A DNA stretch of 64,000 nt from Diprion similis (GCF_021155765.1 NC_060113.1:796501-860500), one strand, 5' to 3'; positions 37,341-49,844 are shown, numbered from the stretch's first letter. Notes: a model not told the origin generated them from the sequence alone. Numbers and translations are program-made.

Positions 37341-37545
37341 GCTAGCATCATGTCTTTTCAGCTTTGTTCAGGGTTTGATTTGTCAAGAAAGAGTAATACA
37401 AATCGATTCTGCGACATAAGATTTTTATAAAAAAAAAACGGTATTCTAAACCTTTTAAATTGTTGTCGAAAATTTCAACCATTTGAAAAATGCTGGGATT
37501 GATTCTTTGACGTTTCAAGTAGCTTATTTGTTTCAGAAATATCAT
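37341..37545. repeat. Strongly decayed satellite fragment
   Basis: ATACAAATCGATTCTGCGACATAAGATTTTTAT and then GAAAATTTCAACCATTTGAAAAATGCTG and GATTGATTCTTTGACG follow the order of the 304-bp monomer with heavy change. It is the outermost recognisable piece, about 150 nt before the promoter region of the next gene. Confidence 0.55.
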
Positions 37546-38287
37546 GCCGATTATTCACAATCAATGCTATTTTCATTCGATATATCGATTCTCACTCTCA
37601 GAGAAACAAATATTATTAATCAATCTTCATAATCGATTCCTTGATTTCCCCCCATCACTAGTGAAAAGTGTTAAAAACTGGTAAATCGTTGCTGGTATAG
37701 CTTCGCTTGTAACTTCAGGGCAGTCGAGGGTTGAATATAACGGCTGCGCCGTCTGGTGAGCGCCGCCTGAACTTCGCCGCGTTTCATTTTCCACTCGCCA
37801 TACGGTGCAGGGTTGAATCGACGAACGTACGACGCAGTTTACGACCGACGTTCAGAGAACGCGGTTGCCGTTCCGGGGCTTGTTCTACGTCTTCTCACTC
37901 CCTCCCTCTCGTGGATTTGTACGTACTTTCAAAGTGAGGTGCGCGGATGATAGTGCTGATCGGCGGTCTCGCGGTGAAACTCGATTCGAAATTGGTTGCA
38001 AAAATAATAACAAGAGAGAAAAGTAGGAAGGAGAGTGAACACAGACTCGAACGACTGAAACAAATGAATAAATGAGTCGGTCTTATGTTATTATCGATCT
38101 GAAACATCCGAAAATCGGAGCAAAGTAAGGGGTAAAGCGCGCGGATAAAACGAGAGGACAATTGAAAAATACATTATGTGAATCGGTGCGAGAGTCTCGG
38201 CTGATCTCTGTGATGTTCGTTTGTCATTTTCAATTGTTGAATTCGACCCCCGCCGACGGAAGGAGGCACCCAAGTTTACTTCGCACC
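37546..38287 (+). promoter_or_regulatory. Probable promoter and 5' leader of the plus-strand long-intron gene
   Basis: From about 37720 the sequence turns CpG-rich (GGCTGCGCC, GAGCGCCGCC, TTCGCCGCG, GTACGACGC), in sharp contrast to the AT-rich flanks. It leads without a clear splice site to the ATG at 38288. The start of transcription cannot be fixed; no TATA box is evident, so a dispersed CpG-type promoter is the likely form. Several short upstream ATGs occur (for example 38213, which is in frame). Confidence 0.45.
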
Positions 38288-38408
38288 ATGGATCTACAAC
38301 GAAAACAACAACAAAAACAACATCGGAAGCACCGACGCGACCTCGGTGTCGTTTTCGCTCTCGCAGTTTCTTTGGCGATTATTGCAAGCGGCGTCGAAGC
38401 AGCGAACG
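38288..38408 (+). CDS. First coding exon of a secreted or membrane protein (signal peptide exon)
   Basis: The ATG at 38288 has strong context (CACCATGG). It starts a 40-codon exon ending at a consensus donor, AACG|GTAAGT (38409), phase 1. The peptide has a long basic, Gln-rich n-region (residues 5-17), a hydrophobic core (residues 19-33) and a likely cleavage site after VEA at 38. A phase-1 intron directly after the signal peptide is usual for extracellular and receptor genes. The rest lies beyond the window, after more than 25 kb of intron, so the protein cannot be named. An in-frame ATG at 38213 would add 25 residues and bury the signal peptide, and its context is weak. A long first intron suggests a developmentally or neurally regulated gene (inference). 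Confidence 0.68.
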
Positions 38409-39410
38409 GTAAGTCAAAAATTGAGATTTATAGCGATCTGAACACTGCGACATATCGTCTTTTGTTTAATAACGGTCAACTGATTGATCCGCATTTGTTT
38501 TTTCAACGTACGTGTTTGAATAACGTAACGAAACATCGGGGAGAAAATCAGTATTTTTTTATTTTTACGACAACTGATGAACGAATATATGTACTAATAT
38601 TTCAAAATATGATTATATGTGTTTTCTTTAAATTACGATTCACTGAATTACAGCTAATTCCAAAACAGCGAAATACTTAACTGTTTTTCTTCAGTATGGC
38701 TTCGTTACTACGATAACGCTGCTAACTTCAGCATGATTGCAAATACGTTGTACAATTTTTTTCTTCTCTGGTTACTATTTTCACTTATCAATCATCCCAC
38801 GAAAAACACGACGAAAAATATTTTACGCTAAACAATATTTGACAATAAGTAGAGGAATCAGGGCGTAAAATCTAATTTACGATCGAAAGAAGAAGGGAAT
38901 AAATCGGTAGCGTCGGCGGCGGCAACGAGATGACACGTTTTCGGTCGCTGAATGAAAGGGGAAATGATCGCGTTTCCCTTGGATTTCAATTCCATCCTAG
39001 GTTATCTCATCTAATTGCCAATTATTATACAATATGCAGGATTGATTGTCGATGTTGTCGATGTTGTTGTTGTTGTTTTCGTTATCCTCGTGCACTTGTC
39101 ATTGCCGTCGGTATCTGCTGCTGCTGCTGTTGCGTCTGCCACTTCACATTTACCCACACATCCTATAGGCAATCCCGATAATTGACTGCATATTCGCTGT
39201 TCCGCGTTTCGAATCAACGCGGATATACGTATAACAGTTATATCTATACACAGTATGTCTGTACATACGTATTATATACTGCAATAAATTACAGGGTGGA
39301 TGAAGTGAAGCGAAACGAACCGTCGCAATAATTGAATCCCCCCCCAACGCACACACTCTGTAATTTGAACTATAAAAACTTGATCATTTTTGTTTCTACT
39401 GCTTAGTAAT

Positions 39411-39433
39411 TTTTTTTTTTTTTTTTTTTTTTT
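39411..39433. repeat. Poly-T tract
   Basis: A run of 23 T. Confidence 0.9.
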
Positions 39434-39889
39434 CCCCTATCACCATTTCATTCGTTTCTCTTTACTTTACGCGATTAAAGACGAGCTTATTACTTTTATA
39501 CAATATAATGGAAGCGAGTTTATCGGTACATATAAAACGAGTCATGCAACGTTGAATTCACGTTACTAACTTTACCGAGCATCAATCTACACCGAGGCTA
39601 GGACTGCAAGGAGACAGAGAAGGGTACATCGAAGATCTACAGCCGAATCGGAAGACTGATGTTCCCGACGGCAAACGCTGAGGGTGATCCTGATTGGCCG
39701 GAACCTGCTGCGGCTACTACACGAACGATAAAGAAAGAAGAAGAAGAAGAAGAACAAGAAGAAGAAGAAGTAGTTGAACGGTGAATGAAACTGACATTGA
39801 CATCGCGAAATTACCGCAGTTTTTGTATCACAGGTATAATAAAGTATATAAAAAAAATCCGACTGACGTCTCTCCAAGATGACAATCCT

Positions 39890-39913
39890 GGGGGGGGGGG
39901 GGGGGGGGGGGGG
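39890..39913. repeat. Poly-G tract
   Basis: 24 consecutive G on the plus strand, able in principle to form a G-quadruplex. Length is prone to sequencing error. Confidence 0.85.
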
Positions 39914-40299
39914 ACGATGCAGATGGTGGAGCTTCCGGCCTACGACGCTACGGTTGCATCGGAGGGAGGGAAGACGCAGCAGAGCGAATCGTCATCGAGG
40001 ATGTTCGTCGTCGTCGCCTCTTGACGAGCCGGGATCATCCCAAGAGCTGCCCTTACCGATAGAAAGATTGTACATATATGTATGTGTGTACTACGTACGT
40101 ATAGCAAAGTACACAAGTCAGTCGTTTTTTTTTTTTTTTATACAACCTGTGATACAAACGCTGCGGGGACATCATTCAGCTTGTTGTCGGGATTTCTCAT
40201 CGAGTGTATCTCGTCTCTACTTACTTGAGTTTTGTTTTTTCTATTCTTTCCTTTTACCGATAAACTCGCTATCGCGAAACTTTTCTAGAAATGTCGATC

Positions 40300-40301
<2 letters not shown>

Positions 40302-40330
<29 letters not shown>
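40302..40330. repeat. Poly-T tract
   Basis: 29 consecutive T. Confidence 0.9.
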
Positions 40331-40706
40331 CTTTTATCCCGGAATCAATTTCAAACGTTATTCAATCGAATTGAATTAAACTTTCATATAGATACAATAT
40401 TGTTATATACTTTGTCATCTTTTTTTTTTTGTTTTTCTTCTTATTAATATAATTGTTTCTATGGTTTCTGTGTTAAAAAAAAAATCACAATCGTTGACAA
40501 ATTGAAGATCTTTTCTGTCGCAGAGTGCAAAAGAAAAGTTGAAAAAAAAAAAAGTCATCTTCAGATTATAATATATATTTCAAGTTTTAACTATAAACCG
40601 GTATATTCACAAGCTTCTTTTAATACCCACACACAACCTTTAGCTTTTCCAATTTTATGCTTGCGGAAATAAGACTGATTTTCTCATAGTTCATAGTTCT
40701 ATATAC

Positions 40707-40714
<8 letters not shown>

Positions 40715-40759
<45 letters not shown>
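40715..40759. repeat. (AT)n microsatellite
   Basis: About 22 TA units without interruption. Confidence 0.92.
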
Positions 40760-40761
<2 letters not shown>

Positions 40762-40983
40762 CATTCCGCGACCCCGAGACGCTTATACGCTCGCTTTTAG
40801 CAGCCTGCGAGAACTTATTGTACAGCTTTAAAGCTTTCTACCTTCTTACCACCACCATTTTGTCCGCCAAATACATGTAACAAGTTATATTATAAGTATA
40901 TATACATATACATGTCACGTATCTAGGATATATAATATCCTACATGTATATTATATTCCAATGTTGGTTGGTTTGCGGGCGGC

Positions 40984-41004
40984 GGGGGGGGGGGGGGGGG
41001 GGGG
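40984..41004. repeat. Poly-G tract
   Basis: 21 consecutive G, preceded by GCGGGCGGC. Confidence 0.85.
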
Positions 41005-41816
41005 CAAGCGACTCGATTTGTCGCGTTTCATATTTACATGTGGATATATACGTGAATTATACGTATACTGTAAATGTATCCTGTACATTATATGAAGAAA
41101 TATATGTATAGGTTCTCTTCGCATCGATTTTCAACAAGCTCAAACGACGCTCGGCTTATCGCGTCGCTTAATCTTGCAACGTTAGCTTCAACGTGCATAT
41201 GTAGAGGGCAATATTATATTATATTATATATGTGTTACGCATGTATTATGCATAATAGAATACACGGAGTTATCGTGTGTTGTTATTGTATATTAGATGT
41301 ATAATATAATACATATATATATATATAATATAATGTTTCGTTATTCTTTGGCTGTATATTATAAATCCGAATCCGTTGTTCTTTATTGACCATATTATTA
41401 TTATTATTACTATTGTCATTGTTATTATATGTACATATGAGGAAAATTTCATACGAATTTAACGATCAACGTCTGATCCTTGGCAAATTGTTTTCTTTTT
41501 TTTTTTTTTTTTTCTTTCCTCCTACTTCGTTGAAAATTTTACTCTGCAATTGTCCAAACTTTGTAAAACAGTGAAGTGATTTTTTTTTTTTTTTTTTTTG
41601 CACAATTTTTATTCAACTTGTTAATTATTTAAATATACTTTCACGGTGAGGTCGATGGGGATGATTTTTTTTTTTTTTTTTTCACTTTACTCTTTTTCTA
41701 CTTATTGATTTTCAAACGCGGTTTGAAAATTCCTACATAATTCTCAATACTTGTTACCTATTCGCCCGGAAAAATTCTACATGAACAGATTCCGTTGCGA
41801 TGTTAATTTGAAAAAA

Positions 41817-41847
<31 letters not shown>

Positions 41848-42125
41848 ATAAACTGAACGTGTCAAACAGAAATAAACTAAAATCGCTCTGTTGATGCAAC
41901 CGGTCTAAAAAATAATGTTCTACAACCGAGAAATATAAGTTTTGAAAAATTTTTCGGTAATTTTCAATCACTTAATTCAATTACACCGATAATATTTAAT
42001 TTCACACCGATACTTAATTGTGTGAACTTTTATTCACATCGTGAAATTTTATTTATACCGTGGTTTAGGTGTCCCTCTATAATAGGCATGCGTATAAGGT
42101 ATCGCAAAAAGAGAGGGTCGCGGCT

Positions 42126-42143
42126 GGGGGGGGGGGGGGGGGG
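42126..42143. repeat. Poly-G tract
   Basis: 18 consecutive G. A (GGC)n tract follows at about 42193-42210. Confidence 0.85.
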
Positions 42144-42385
42144 CGTATAAGGTGCGGGGTGTAGGTTGGATCGGAAAATTGTGCAAACGTGGCGCGGCGG
42201 CGGCGGCGGCGGTTCGGTTTTGAATAGCTGACGTCTAGGTGACGCCGACGTGGATGGTGGATGGCTGCGGAGGCGGGTTTGAGGGCGGGGGGCTGACCTC
42301 GATCGATAACATCACCCCAACTCACCCTACAACCTCCCCCTCGGCGTATTGTAAATACGAACCACGAATATCCTGTGCTCCTTTC

Positions 42386-42414
42386 CCTTTACCTTTACCT
42401 TTACCTTTACCTTT
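42386..42414. repeat. (TTTACC)n hexamer microsatellite
   Basis: About five CTTTAC units. This is not the insect telomere unit TTAGG. Confidence 0.85.
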
Positions 42415-42603
42415 AATACGAGTCGCATGGGAGAAAGGCTGTGACGCTGTGTATACAGCTATATATATCACCTATTGCATTTTTATGACGAGAGTAGGCA
42501 CGGGGAGTTTCTTTTTTTTTTCTTTTTTTTTTTCTTTCTTCTTCTTTCTTCTTTTTTTCTTCCCTACCTAATTAAGTTGCCTTTCTTGTTTTGTTGTTTT
42601 TAC

Positions 42604-42742
42604 GGTGGCCCTTAATATTGGAAAAAAAAAAAAAAAAAAAAAAGTAATTTCTCTTGCCCCTTAAATTGACACGGAATATTAAAAAATGATTTTTAAAAGT
42701 AAAATCTAGGCTGCTCTTAATTTCCAATATTAACCCGTGTGT
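42604..42742. repeat. Small foldback: inverted repeat around a poly-A core
   Basis: CCCTTAATATTGGAAA at about 42609 and TTTCCAATATTAACCC at about 42720 are near-perfect reverse complements, about 95 nt apart. The left arm runs straight into 23 A. The whole is about 135 nt and could be a tiny MITE or foldback element. Confidence 0.45.
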
Positions 42743-42770
42743 CCCAAAGGCTCGTTAAAGGATTTGGAAC

Positions 42771-42773
<3 letters not shown>

Positions 42774-42810
<37 letters not shown>
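42774..42810. repeat. Poly-T tract
   Basis: 37 consecutive T, the longest T run in the window. Confidence 0.9.
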
Positions 42811-42812
<2 letters not shown>

Positions 42813-43481
42813 TCAGTTTTTTTTATCACTGCATATTAACAACGAAATAACATTGTGTGGCAACTTAAACTAATCTGAAAGTTATTTTATCGCGTTCGGC
42901 ACATTTATCTGAATTTCTTAAGGTTATATACGAACGTTAGAGCAATATTAAGATAAAAAGCTGAATTTTTAATATGTTATTAATCTATAATAAATATGTA
43001 TAAAATAATCTTTTTTTTTTACAAAGATCTGACGATTTATCTGAATTCAGATTCAAGCCGATTTGTGACAGTTGTATCGTTTTATTTTATACTCATTCGG
43101 TATTTTAGTTGAAAGAACGGTTTTAATAATAATAATGTTAATTTCATAAAGTTTTATATATATAACTTTCAAGTATAGTTATTTTATTGCAGTTCGATTT
43201 GTATTCCTCTCTTTATACACTTCGTATACCTATAGATAGATGAAAATAGGTCGAGTGTCAAACGGGGACGACGGATGGATCGAGCGATATGAAAATATTT
43301 CGCGAAGAATAATATTATTGTAAGCAGTAATTCAAGGCGCCTCACGGAATCTCAGGATCGAAGAAAGACGCGAAAGAAAAATAACTCCACGATATTCAAA
43401 ATAAACACTTGGAAAGTAAATTATTGTCGAAGTTATTGTGAAAAAAATTGATTGGACAAATTTTTTTTTCACATAACGTAT

Positions 43482-43790
43482 ACATATATATATATATATA
43501 TATATATAAGCGTGAAAACCTCGACCATCACAAAATCATTTCATATTTTTTTTTTTTCGAACATTCTACTCGGTAAAAAAAACGCGACCTGAATTTTTTT
43601 CTTTTCAAATTATTTTTCAACTGTACAGTTTATTTTTTCATAAATATTTGAAGTCTATTGCTAACTTTCAATATTTGGAAAATCTGACGATATTCTCAAA
43701 AATCCAGCGAATAACACAAAACAACCACCCCCTCCCCTCCCCCCCCCTCCCCCCGAGGGAAAACGTGGGCTGAATTTTTTTTCTATTTTT
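43482..43790 (+). repeat. Dispersed repeat family 2, diverged copy
   Basis: It follows a (TA)n tract. It shares with 45245-45515, in the same order: CTCGACCATCACAAAATCATTTCAT, ACATTCTACTCGGTA, AACGYGAYCTGAAT, ATATTTGAAG, ATTCTCAAAAATCYAG, and GGAAAACGTGGG. The usual GGGGTATTCC start is lost here. Confidence 0.6.
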
Positions 43791-44248
43791 TTTTTTCATC
43801 TCCTAGTTCGGAATTTTGAAAGTTTACAAGTAAATTGACCCTTATTTGACGATTACGATTTCATCCCGTGTTAATTTTGTGTTTCAAAAATTTCAAAATT
43901 CGTTTTTTTCTTTGTTATTCATGGATATTTGAGATTTATTTCAGATTTTGAAAAATGGGCAGTATTTTTTTTTTTTTTTTTCTAATCAACTAGTTTATTT
44001 ATTTATCTTGTATATTATACACGTAACGCGTATTATTTGTAAAATTGTATGTTATATTATGATTTTATATGTACGTTGTTATATACCTATACGTATAACG
44101 TGAAATAATAATCTGGATATCATATATATATATATATACAATACCGAATGGATGGTTTTTCACAGGTATTACAGCTACGTTAATATCATCTATTATAATA
44201 TCTGTTTGTTATACCTGCGCAAGTACCGATGGGAATAAAGAACGTAGG

Positions 44249-44280
44249 AGGGGTGGGGGTTGGGGGTTGGGGGTTGGGGG
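44249..44280. repeat. G-quadruplex-forming G-rich repeat
   Basis: Four blocks of five G plus a block of four, separated by T or TT, on the plus strand. This fits the usual G4 consensus (four G-runs with 1-2 nt loops). Confidence 0.85.
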
Positions 44281-44547
44281 TAAATGAAAAGGTGCGAGAG
44301 GCTGGAAAAAGCAATCAAATCGAACGCGAGAGAAATAAATATATGTAAAGCCGGTAATACTCTTATCCTCCTCTTGTTTTTCCGCCCCGCGATGCTGTTT
44401 CTGCTGCTGGTGGTGCTGTTCGTTCGTTCGTTCGTTCGTTCGTTTGTTCGTCGTTCATCCGGCCATTCCAATCTAACTAATTACACTTTTCTCTTTCTCT
44501 CTCTCTTTTTCTCTCTTTCACTCTGTACTCTTCTTTGTATCGAGTTT

Positions 44548-44549
<2 letters not shown>

Positions 44550-44579
<30 letters not shown>
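44550..44579. repeat. (AT)n microsatellite
   Basis: About 15 uninterrupted TA units. An (TTCG)n tract lies nearby at about 44417-44445. Confidence 0.9.
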
Positions 44580-44580
<1 letters not shown>

Positions 44581-45244
44581 GTTTTGTCTTTCTCTTTTTT
44601 CTTTCCCCCAATATCTCGCTTTAGTTGCTGCGCGAATCTCATTTGTATTTTAAATTTACACACCACCACCAACGTGTCACGTGTAGTCTTATTTAGGTAA
44701 ACGCAGCTTCGAAAGAAAGACCGAACCAATCACATTTTCCCCGAAAACTCGACCACGATTCTGTGCAGTACTATGTATATATATATATATATATGTACAT
44801 AGATTATAGATATATGTATGTATATACGTTATGTAGCAATATCTTTTGTTCTTTCTATTTGCTGCGAAGCGTATATTTTTTACTTTTACATTTTACATTT
44901 TACCTTCGTTTTTCGTCGAGAAAAGTGAAGACGTTTATATTTATATGTATATTATGCAAAAGTAAAGAAACGTAAATTTCTCTTTCTTTTTTTCTCGCGG
45001 GAGACAATTGAAACGAATGTCAAACTCAGGGGTGCGCGAATCGCGGAGCTTTTTTTGAACTACCTTTTCCCATATTTCTCTCTCTCTCTCTCTCGTATAT
45101 CGCATTACTACCGTCAAAAGGGTGTAAGAGAGAGAAAAAAAAAATTTTTTTTTACGAATGTGCGTGCGTAATATGTGTAGCATTGACAGCCTTGTTTACA
45201 CACTTTTTGCGTATATGTACTATATATATATATATATATATATA

Positions 45245-45520
45245 TGGGGTATTCCACGCCAACTTGACCAGTGTTAAGCTCTGACCATTTCAAAATCGTT
45301 TCATGTTTTGTTTTTTTTTTCTTTCTAACATTCTACTCGGTACAAAAAACGTGATCTGAATGTTTTTTTCAATACAATTATTTCATCGAACCTGTTTGTT
45401 TTTTTTTAAACATTTGAAGACGATTTCGAATGACCATTTTTTTTTTTTTTCAAATCTGAAATAATTCTCAAAAATCTAGTCAATGACACGAAACACCCTT
45501 CGTTAAGGAAAACGTGGGAC
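45245..45520 (+). repeat. Dispersed repeat family 2, copy starting GGGGTATTCCACG
   Basis: Begins directly after a (TA)n tract with GGGGTATTCCACGCCAACTTG and aligns over about 270 nt with the copy at 43482-43790. No terminal inverted repeat or coding capacity was found, so its class is open. Confidence 0.6.
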
Positions 45521-45586
45521 GATCGATCGATGGTGAATCGCTTGAATCGTATTACGTTCATACACGTTGAAGGAATAAATAGCGTT

Positions 45587-45633
45587 AAGTCAAGTCGAAT
45601 CAAATCAAATCAAATCAAGTCAAGTCAAGTCAA
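45587..45633. repeat. (TCAAG/TCAAA)n pentamer microsatellite
   Basis: About eight pentamers, TCAAG and TCAAA mixed. Confidence 0.85.
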
Positions 45634-46351
45634 TCAGCGTCAGAATAACGTGTCAAGTAGATACCTACATACGCGATGAGAGAGAAAATTAGATTCTTAT
45701 TCGTATGTGAGCGGAAAACGCGAATATATTTATGGTATGATAAAGTTTAAAAAAAAAAAAAAAAACGCGGAGGGGGGGGGGGAGGGGGGTGATAAATTGT
45801 ATAAAATATCATTGCGCCTATACACGCGTACGGTAATTTTTTATGAGAAATTCTTTCCGGCGAAATTTAAGGAAACTGGGTAGCAACGTTAAATGAAAAG
45901 AAAAAAAAAATTATAATTTTTAAACTATTAATTAATCAGTGCTTATCTTCAGCAGCGAACGCTCGGTCGATAAGGTGGATAACTGTTTGACCATACTTAT
46001 ACGTTTACATGTACTATATATGTATATTTTGATGTATATAGTAGTGGATATTAGTATTTGGTCAGACTTCTGAGCAGCTGCCTCTTATACGATTTGTTAC
46101 AACAACCTTTTACTTTTCTATATATACCTATTTCATTTTTTAATTTTTCATTTTTTTGAGATCATTTGAAAATTCTTTGTTACAGTCAATTTTCGACAAT
46201 TTATTATATTTATATTATTATTTTTTTTTTCCTCCCTCCCTCTCCCTCTCTCGCCGGGATCATTTTTTATACACTTCGGCCAGCAAGCCGCCTGTTGGAG
46301 GAGATATTTTTTAATATCTGGAAAAGAGAAACGACGCTAGTGATTGAGGAG

Positions 46352-46356
<5 letters not shown>

Positions 46357-46391
<35 letters not shown>
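46357..46391. repeat. (GA)n microsatellite
   Basis: About 17 GA units. A GGAA-rich stretch follows. Confidence 0.9.
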
Positions 46392-46396
<5 letters not shown>

Positions 46397-46677
46397 GAAG
46401 GAAGGAAGAAAGGAAGGAAATGGTAATAAAAATCGGCTTCACGTAACTTTTCATTTTAAACTTTATTTTTATTATCCCCGCGTTTATACGTACCTCTGCA
46501 TGTATATATATATATATATACTTCGTTTTTCGTTTTTCGTTATTCGTCGTGAGAATTTTTTTTCTTTTTTTCCTTTCTTTCTTTTTTTTCAAAACTCCTC
46601 GGATTCTATTTATTATACATTGACACACGTCTTGTGAATAAATAAAACTAAACATCTTGGATTCGCATTAGAGCTAA

Positions 46678-46681
<4 letters not shown>

Positions 46682-46711
<30 letters not shown>
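46682..46711. repeat. (AAT)n microsatellite
   Basis: About ten TAA units. Confidence 0.9.
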
Positions 46712-46715
<4 letters not shown>

Positions 46716-47775
46716 GAAATGATGAAAAAAAAACACACACACACTCACGCGCACACACTCAAGCAAGCAGAAAGAAAAAACGATGAGAAATTCGAAATAA
46801 TGGAAATTTTTGCAAATAATTTGTACATGTTTTTAATCTTTTTTGTCATTGTTTTTGTTTTTATTTTTTTATTTGCACAGTCGTTGAGAAAGAGATTTAA
46901 GAAAAATAATCCGTGTAAAAAGGCAGATCTTTTTTTTTTTTTTTTTTTTTTTTTTTCTTGTAAATTAATACCGTTGCGTCACGTACATATGTACTACGTG
47001 TATGTATAGAAATTATGTATTCCATAATATTTTGTTTTCATCTTACGTTTTCTTTATATATACTCGCTTTAGAAAATGTGGACTGAAAATGAAAATGAAT
47101 ACATAAAAACATTAAAATTTAACATTATTCACGCTCCTACTTTGCGCGGGTAAATTCTTAAAACCCGCTGTGTAAAAAAAAAAACTTTTCTCAGCGCGAC
47201 GATTATACTTTATATATATATATATATATATACATGTTATTTTTTTTACTTTACTTTATTATTTTTTTTTTTCAGTTTCGAAACTTTTCAGCCCCCCGTG
47301 TGTCTCACAAATTTTTCATCTTATAGATATACAATTATACGGATCATATATATATATAATTATATATATATATATATATATATATACGTATGCGTAACTT
47401 TTTGGTAATTATTTATTTTTTAACGGGTGGGGATCAAAATCCCGAGGGATGAAGAAAAAGCCGGAAACTTTCGAGATGCGTAATTTTTTACCCCCCCCCC
47501 CCAAAGAACGAACGATCGTTGTAACGAAATTTGTATTATCGTTAAACCAACACGGTTGGATAATCGATTTTTTCGAAAGTTCGTTTATAACCGAAGACTC
47601 TACTTTTGTCCGGGAAAAAGTAAACTTAAAAACAGTCCGCATTAAGAATATAAACAAAGAGTGGAATCTGAAAATATTTATCTATATATGTATAGAGAGA
47701 TTGATTGATTATTATCGTTTCGCGCTTGCTTTCGTCCCGTCGACTTTTTTCTCTTTCGCGTTTTATTTATTTATT

Positions 47776-47780
<5 letters not shown>

Positions 47781-47819
<39 letters not shown>
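47781..47819. repeat. (CT)n microsatellite
   Basis: About 19 CT units. It drives the long but meaningless open frame around 47449-48330. Confidence 0.9.
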
Positions 47820-47821
<2 letters not shown>

Positions 47822-48558
47822 CGTTTCGCAACCCTTATTCACGTTCCTACGTCCCTGTATATTACGCATTTTTACGTATCACAAATAATCGGTTTATAAA
47901 GGCACAGATGCGCGTGTGCGAGTTTAAATTATGTACTTTCACTTTCTTTAAATTCTTTGTTTCTTTTTTTTTTTTTTCTTCTTTCTTTCTTTCCGACTCT
48001 CTTCAGCGGCGCCTCGTTTCTTTTTTTTTCTTTTTTCTTCTTCTTTCACCCTCCCCCACCTTTTCGCAATTTTTTACACCCTCGAGCGAGCCGAGCTTTC
48101 CATTACAGTTTACTAGTTTGTTTGGTTATTTTTTCCCTTTTTTTTCTTATTTTTCTTTTGCCCGTCATTTTTATCACGTTCCGCGTTCTCTCTCTCTCTC
48201 TCTGCGTAATTCATTTTTCACTCGACTTTTCGTCCGCCGCGTTTTTATCGTTGATAAGTTTTATACATTTGAAAAATTTTGTTTTTTTGTAAAGCGAAAT
48301 AAAATTAGAGAAAATTTCAATGACTTTTAAGAAAAGGAGAAGGAGAAGGAGAGAATGTCTCTCTCTATCTCTCTCTCTCTCTCTCCCTCTTTCTTTCTTT
48401 CTTTCTTTCCTTTCTCGTCTACTAGGCGTTCTTTAATTGATAGATTATTTGATCTATTAATAATAATAATAATCAATTATTGAAGCCTTGAGATTGACAA
48501 GTCAAGTTTTGAAATTTCAAAATCATTCACACGGTCAAAAAACACAATGCAAATTATG

Positions 48559-48559
<1 letters not shown>

Positions 48560-48599
<40 letters not shown>
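48560..48599. repeat. (AT)n microsatellite
   Basis: About 20 uninterrupted units. Confidence 0.92.
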
Positions 48600-48603
<4 letters not shown>

Positions 48604-48999
48604 CTTTTAAAAACCTTTTTTCTCTCTCGCAGGTTTTATTTTCTGTTTTTTTTTTTTTTATAAATTTTTTTTTTCTCACGTTCGTTTTATTCCATTTTTG
48701 GCAATATTTAACTGAAGTATAGATTATTTCATTAACTTCGACAGCAGTAGCACCGGTTATAACAGGAAACAGATTTCCAATCAGGTACTGATCGTCGGCC
48801 AAAAAAATATATACCGAGGGTGGATAAGAAAAAGATTATAGGGTGTCTTTCTATATATATATATATATACATACACGTGTGTGTACAGATAATTTGAAGG
48901 GTGGAAGGATATTATATAGGATAAGCGTGGCAGTAATTTTAGACATCGAGCTTTACCGATAACCCCGATCTGGGTCGTAATTTTTATACGTATATGTGC

Positions 49000-49032
<33 letters not shown>

Positions 49033-49135
49033 CAGGTATACACAATATACAGAATACCCCCTATAAATCCGATGAAAAATGGACTTTCGATGACCAGAAC
49101 AGACTTTCTGACCCTCCACCCCCTCTAACTCTTTT

Positions 49136-49160
49136 CCTTTCTTTCTTTCTTTCTTTCTTT
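49136..49160. repeat. (CTTT)n microsatellite
   Basis: About six units before a T run. A compound (GT)n(TA)n tract is at about 49001-49033. Confidence 0.85.
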
Positions 49161-49395
49161 TTTTTTCTTTCTTCTACCTTACCAATTTAGAAGCAACCTA
49201 TGTCAAAAGGATTGAGAAAAAATGATAGAAAATAAATTTTATATATCGTAATTGAGTTGAAAATCCTTTTTGACTTTAAAACTTTTATACAGAACGTGTG
49301 TCCATGTATATATGTATAATAAATAATATATGGCCGTTACGTTATCTCGCGAGAGTTGGTATATATATATATATATATTGTATTATAATAACGAA

Positions 49396-49442
49396 AGGAG
49401 GAGGAGGAGGAGGAGGAGGAGGAGGTGGAGGAGGAGGAGGAG
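49396..49442. repeat. (GGA)n microsatellite
   Basis: About 15 GGA units with one GGT. Confidence 0.92.
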
Positions 49443-49844
49443 CGGTGACAAGGAAAAACCCAAAATGTCAGCCACTGTGGACGAGATCGTTTATCTATGC
49501 CCTTTCACAATAGAATGAGCCTTTCTCCCCTTTTCCTTTTCACCCTACTTTCCTCCTTCCCTATTTTCTTCTTGTCCCAGGATTTCCTATATTTTCCCTT
49601 CTGTTTTTTGCCTTAACCACATCGCGGCGCCTAAAGCGTATCCAAAAGTATATATATAAGCCGAAAATGCGGGCGAGAAGAAATTTTAGTCGGCATGTGG
49701 TGGTTTTTTTTTTTCCGTAATTTATATTTTATAGTTTGAATATCTTTTAAATTTCCCGAAAAAATTGGAGAATTTAAAAAATTGGTGTCTTCCTTTGTCA
49801 TCTATTTTTTTTTACACAAAAATTATCGTCGTAGCCAATTAAGC

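Noticed and set aside
38930..39181. Cys-rich small ORF that could look like a peptide toxin or metallothionein
   Set aside because: The Cys run comes from TGT/TGC trinucleotide tracts. There is no signal peptide and no Cys spacing pattern.
42386..42414. Telomere-like repeat
   Set aside because: The unit is TTTACC, not the insect TTAGG, and there are only about five units.
47449..48330. 293-codon plus-strand ORF
   Set aside because: Its length comes from (CT)n and T-rich tracts that lack stops; composition is S/F/L runs. It lies inside the intron.
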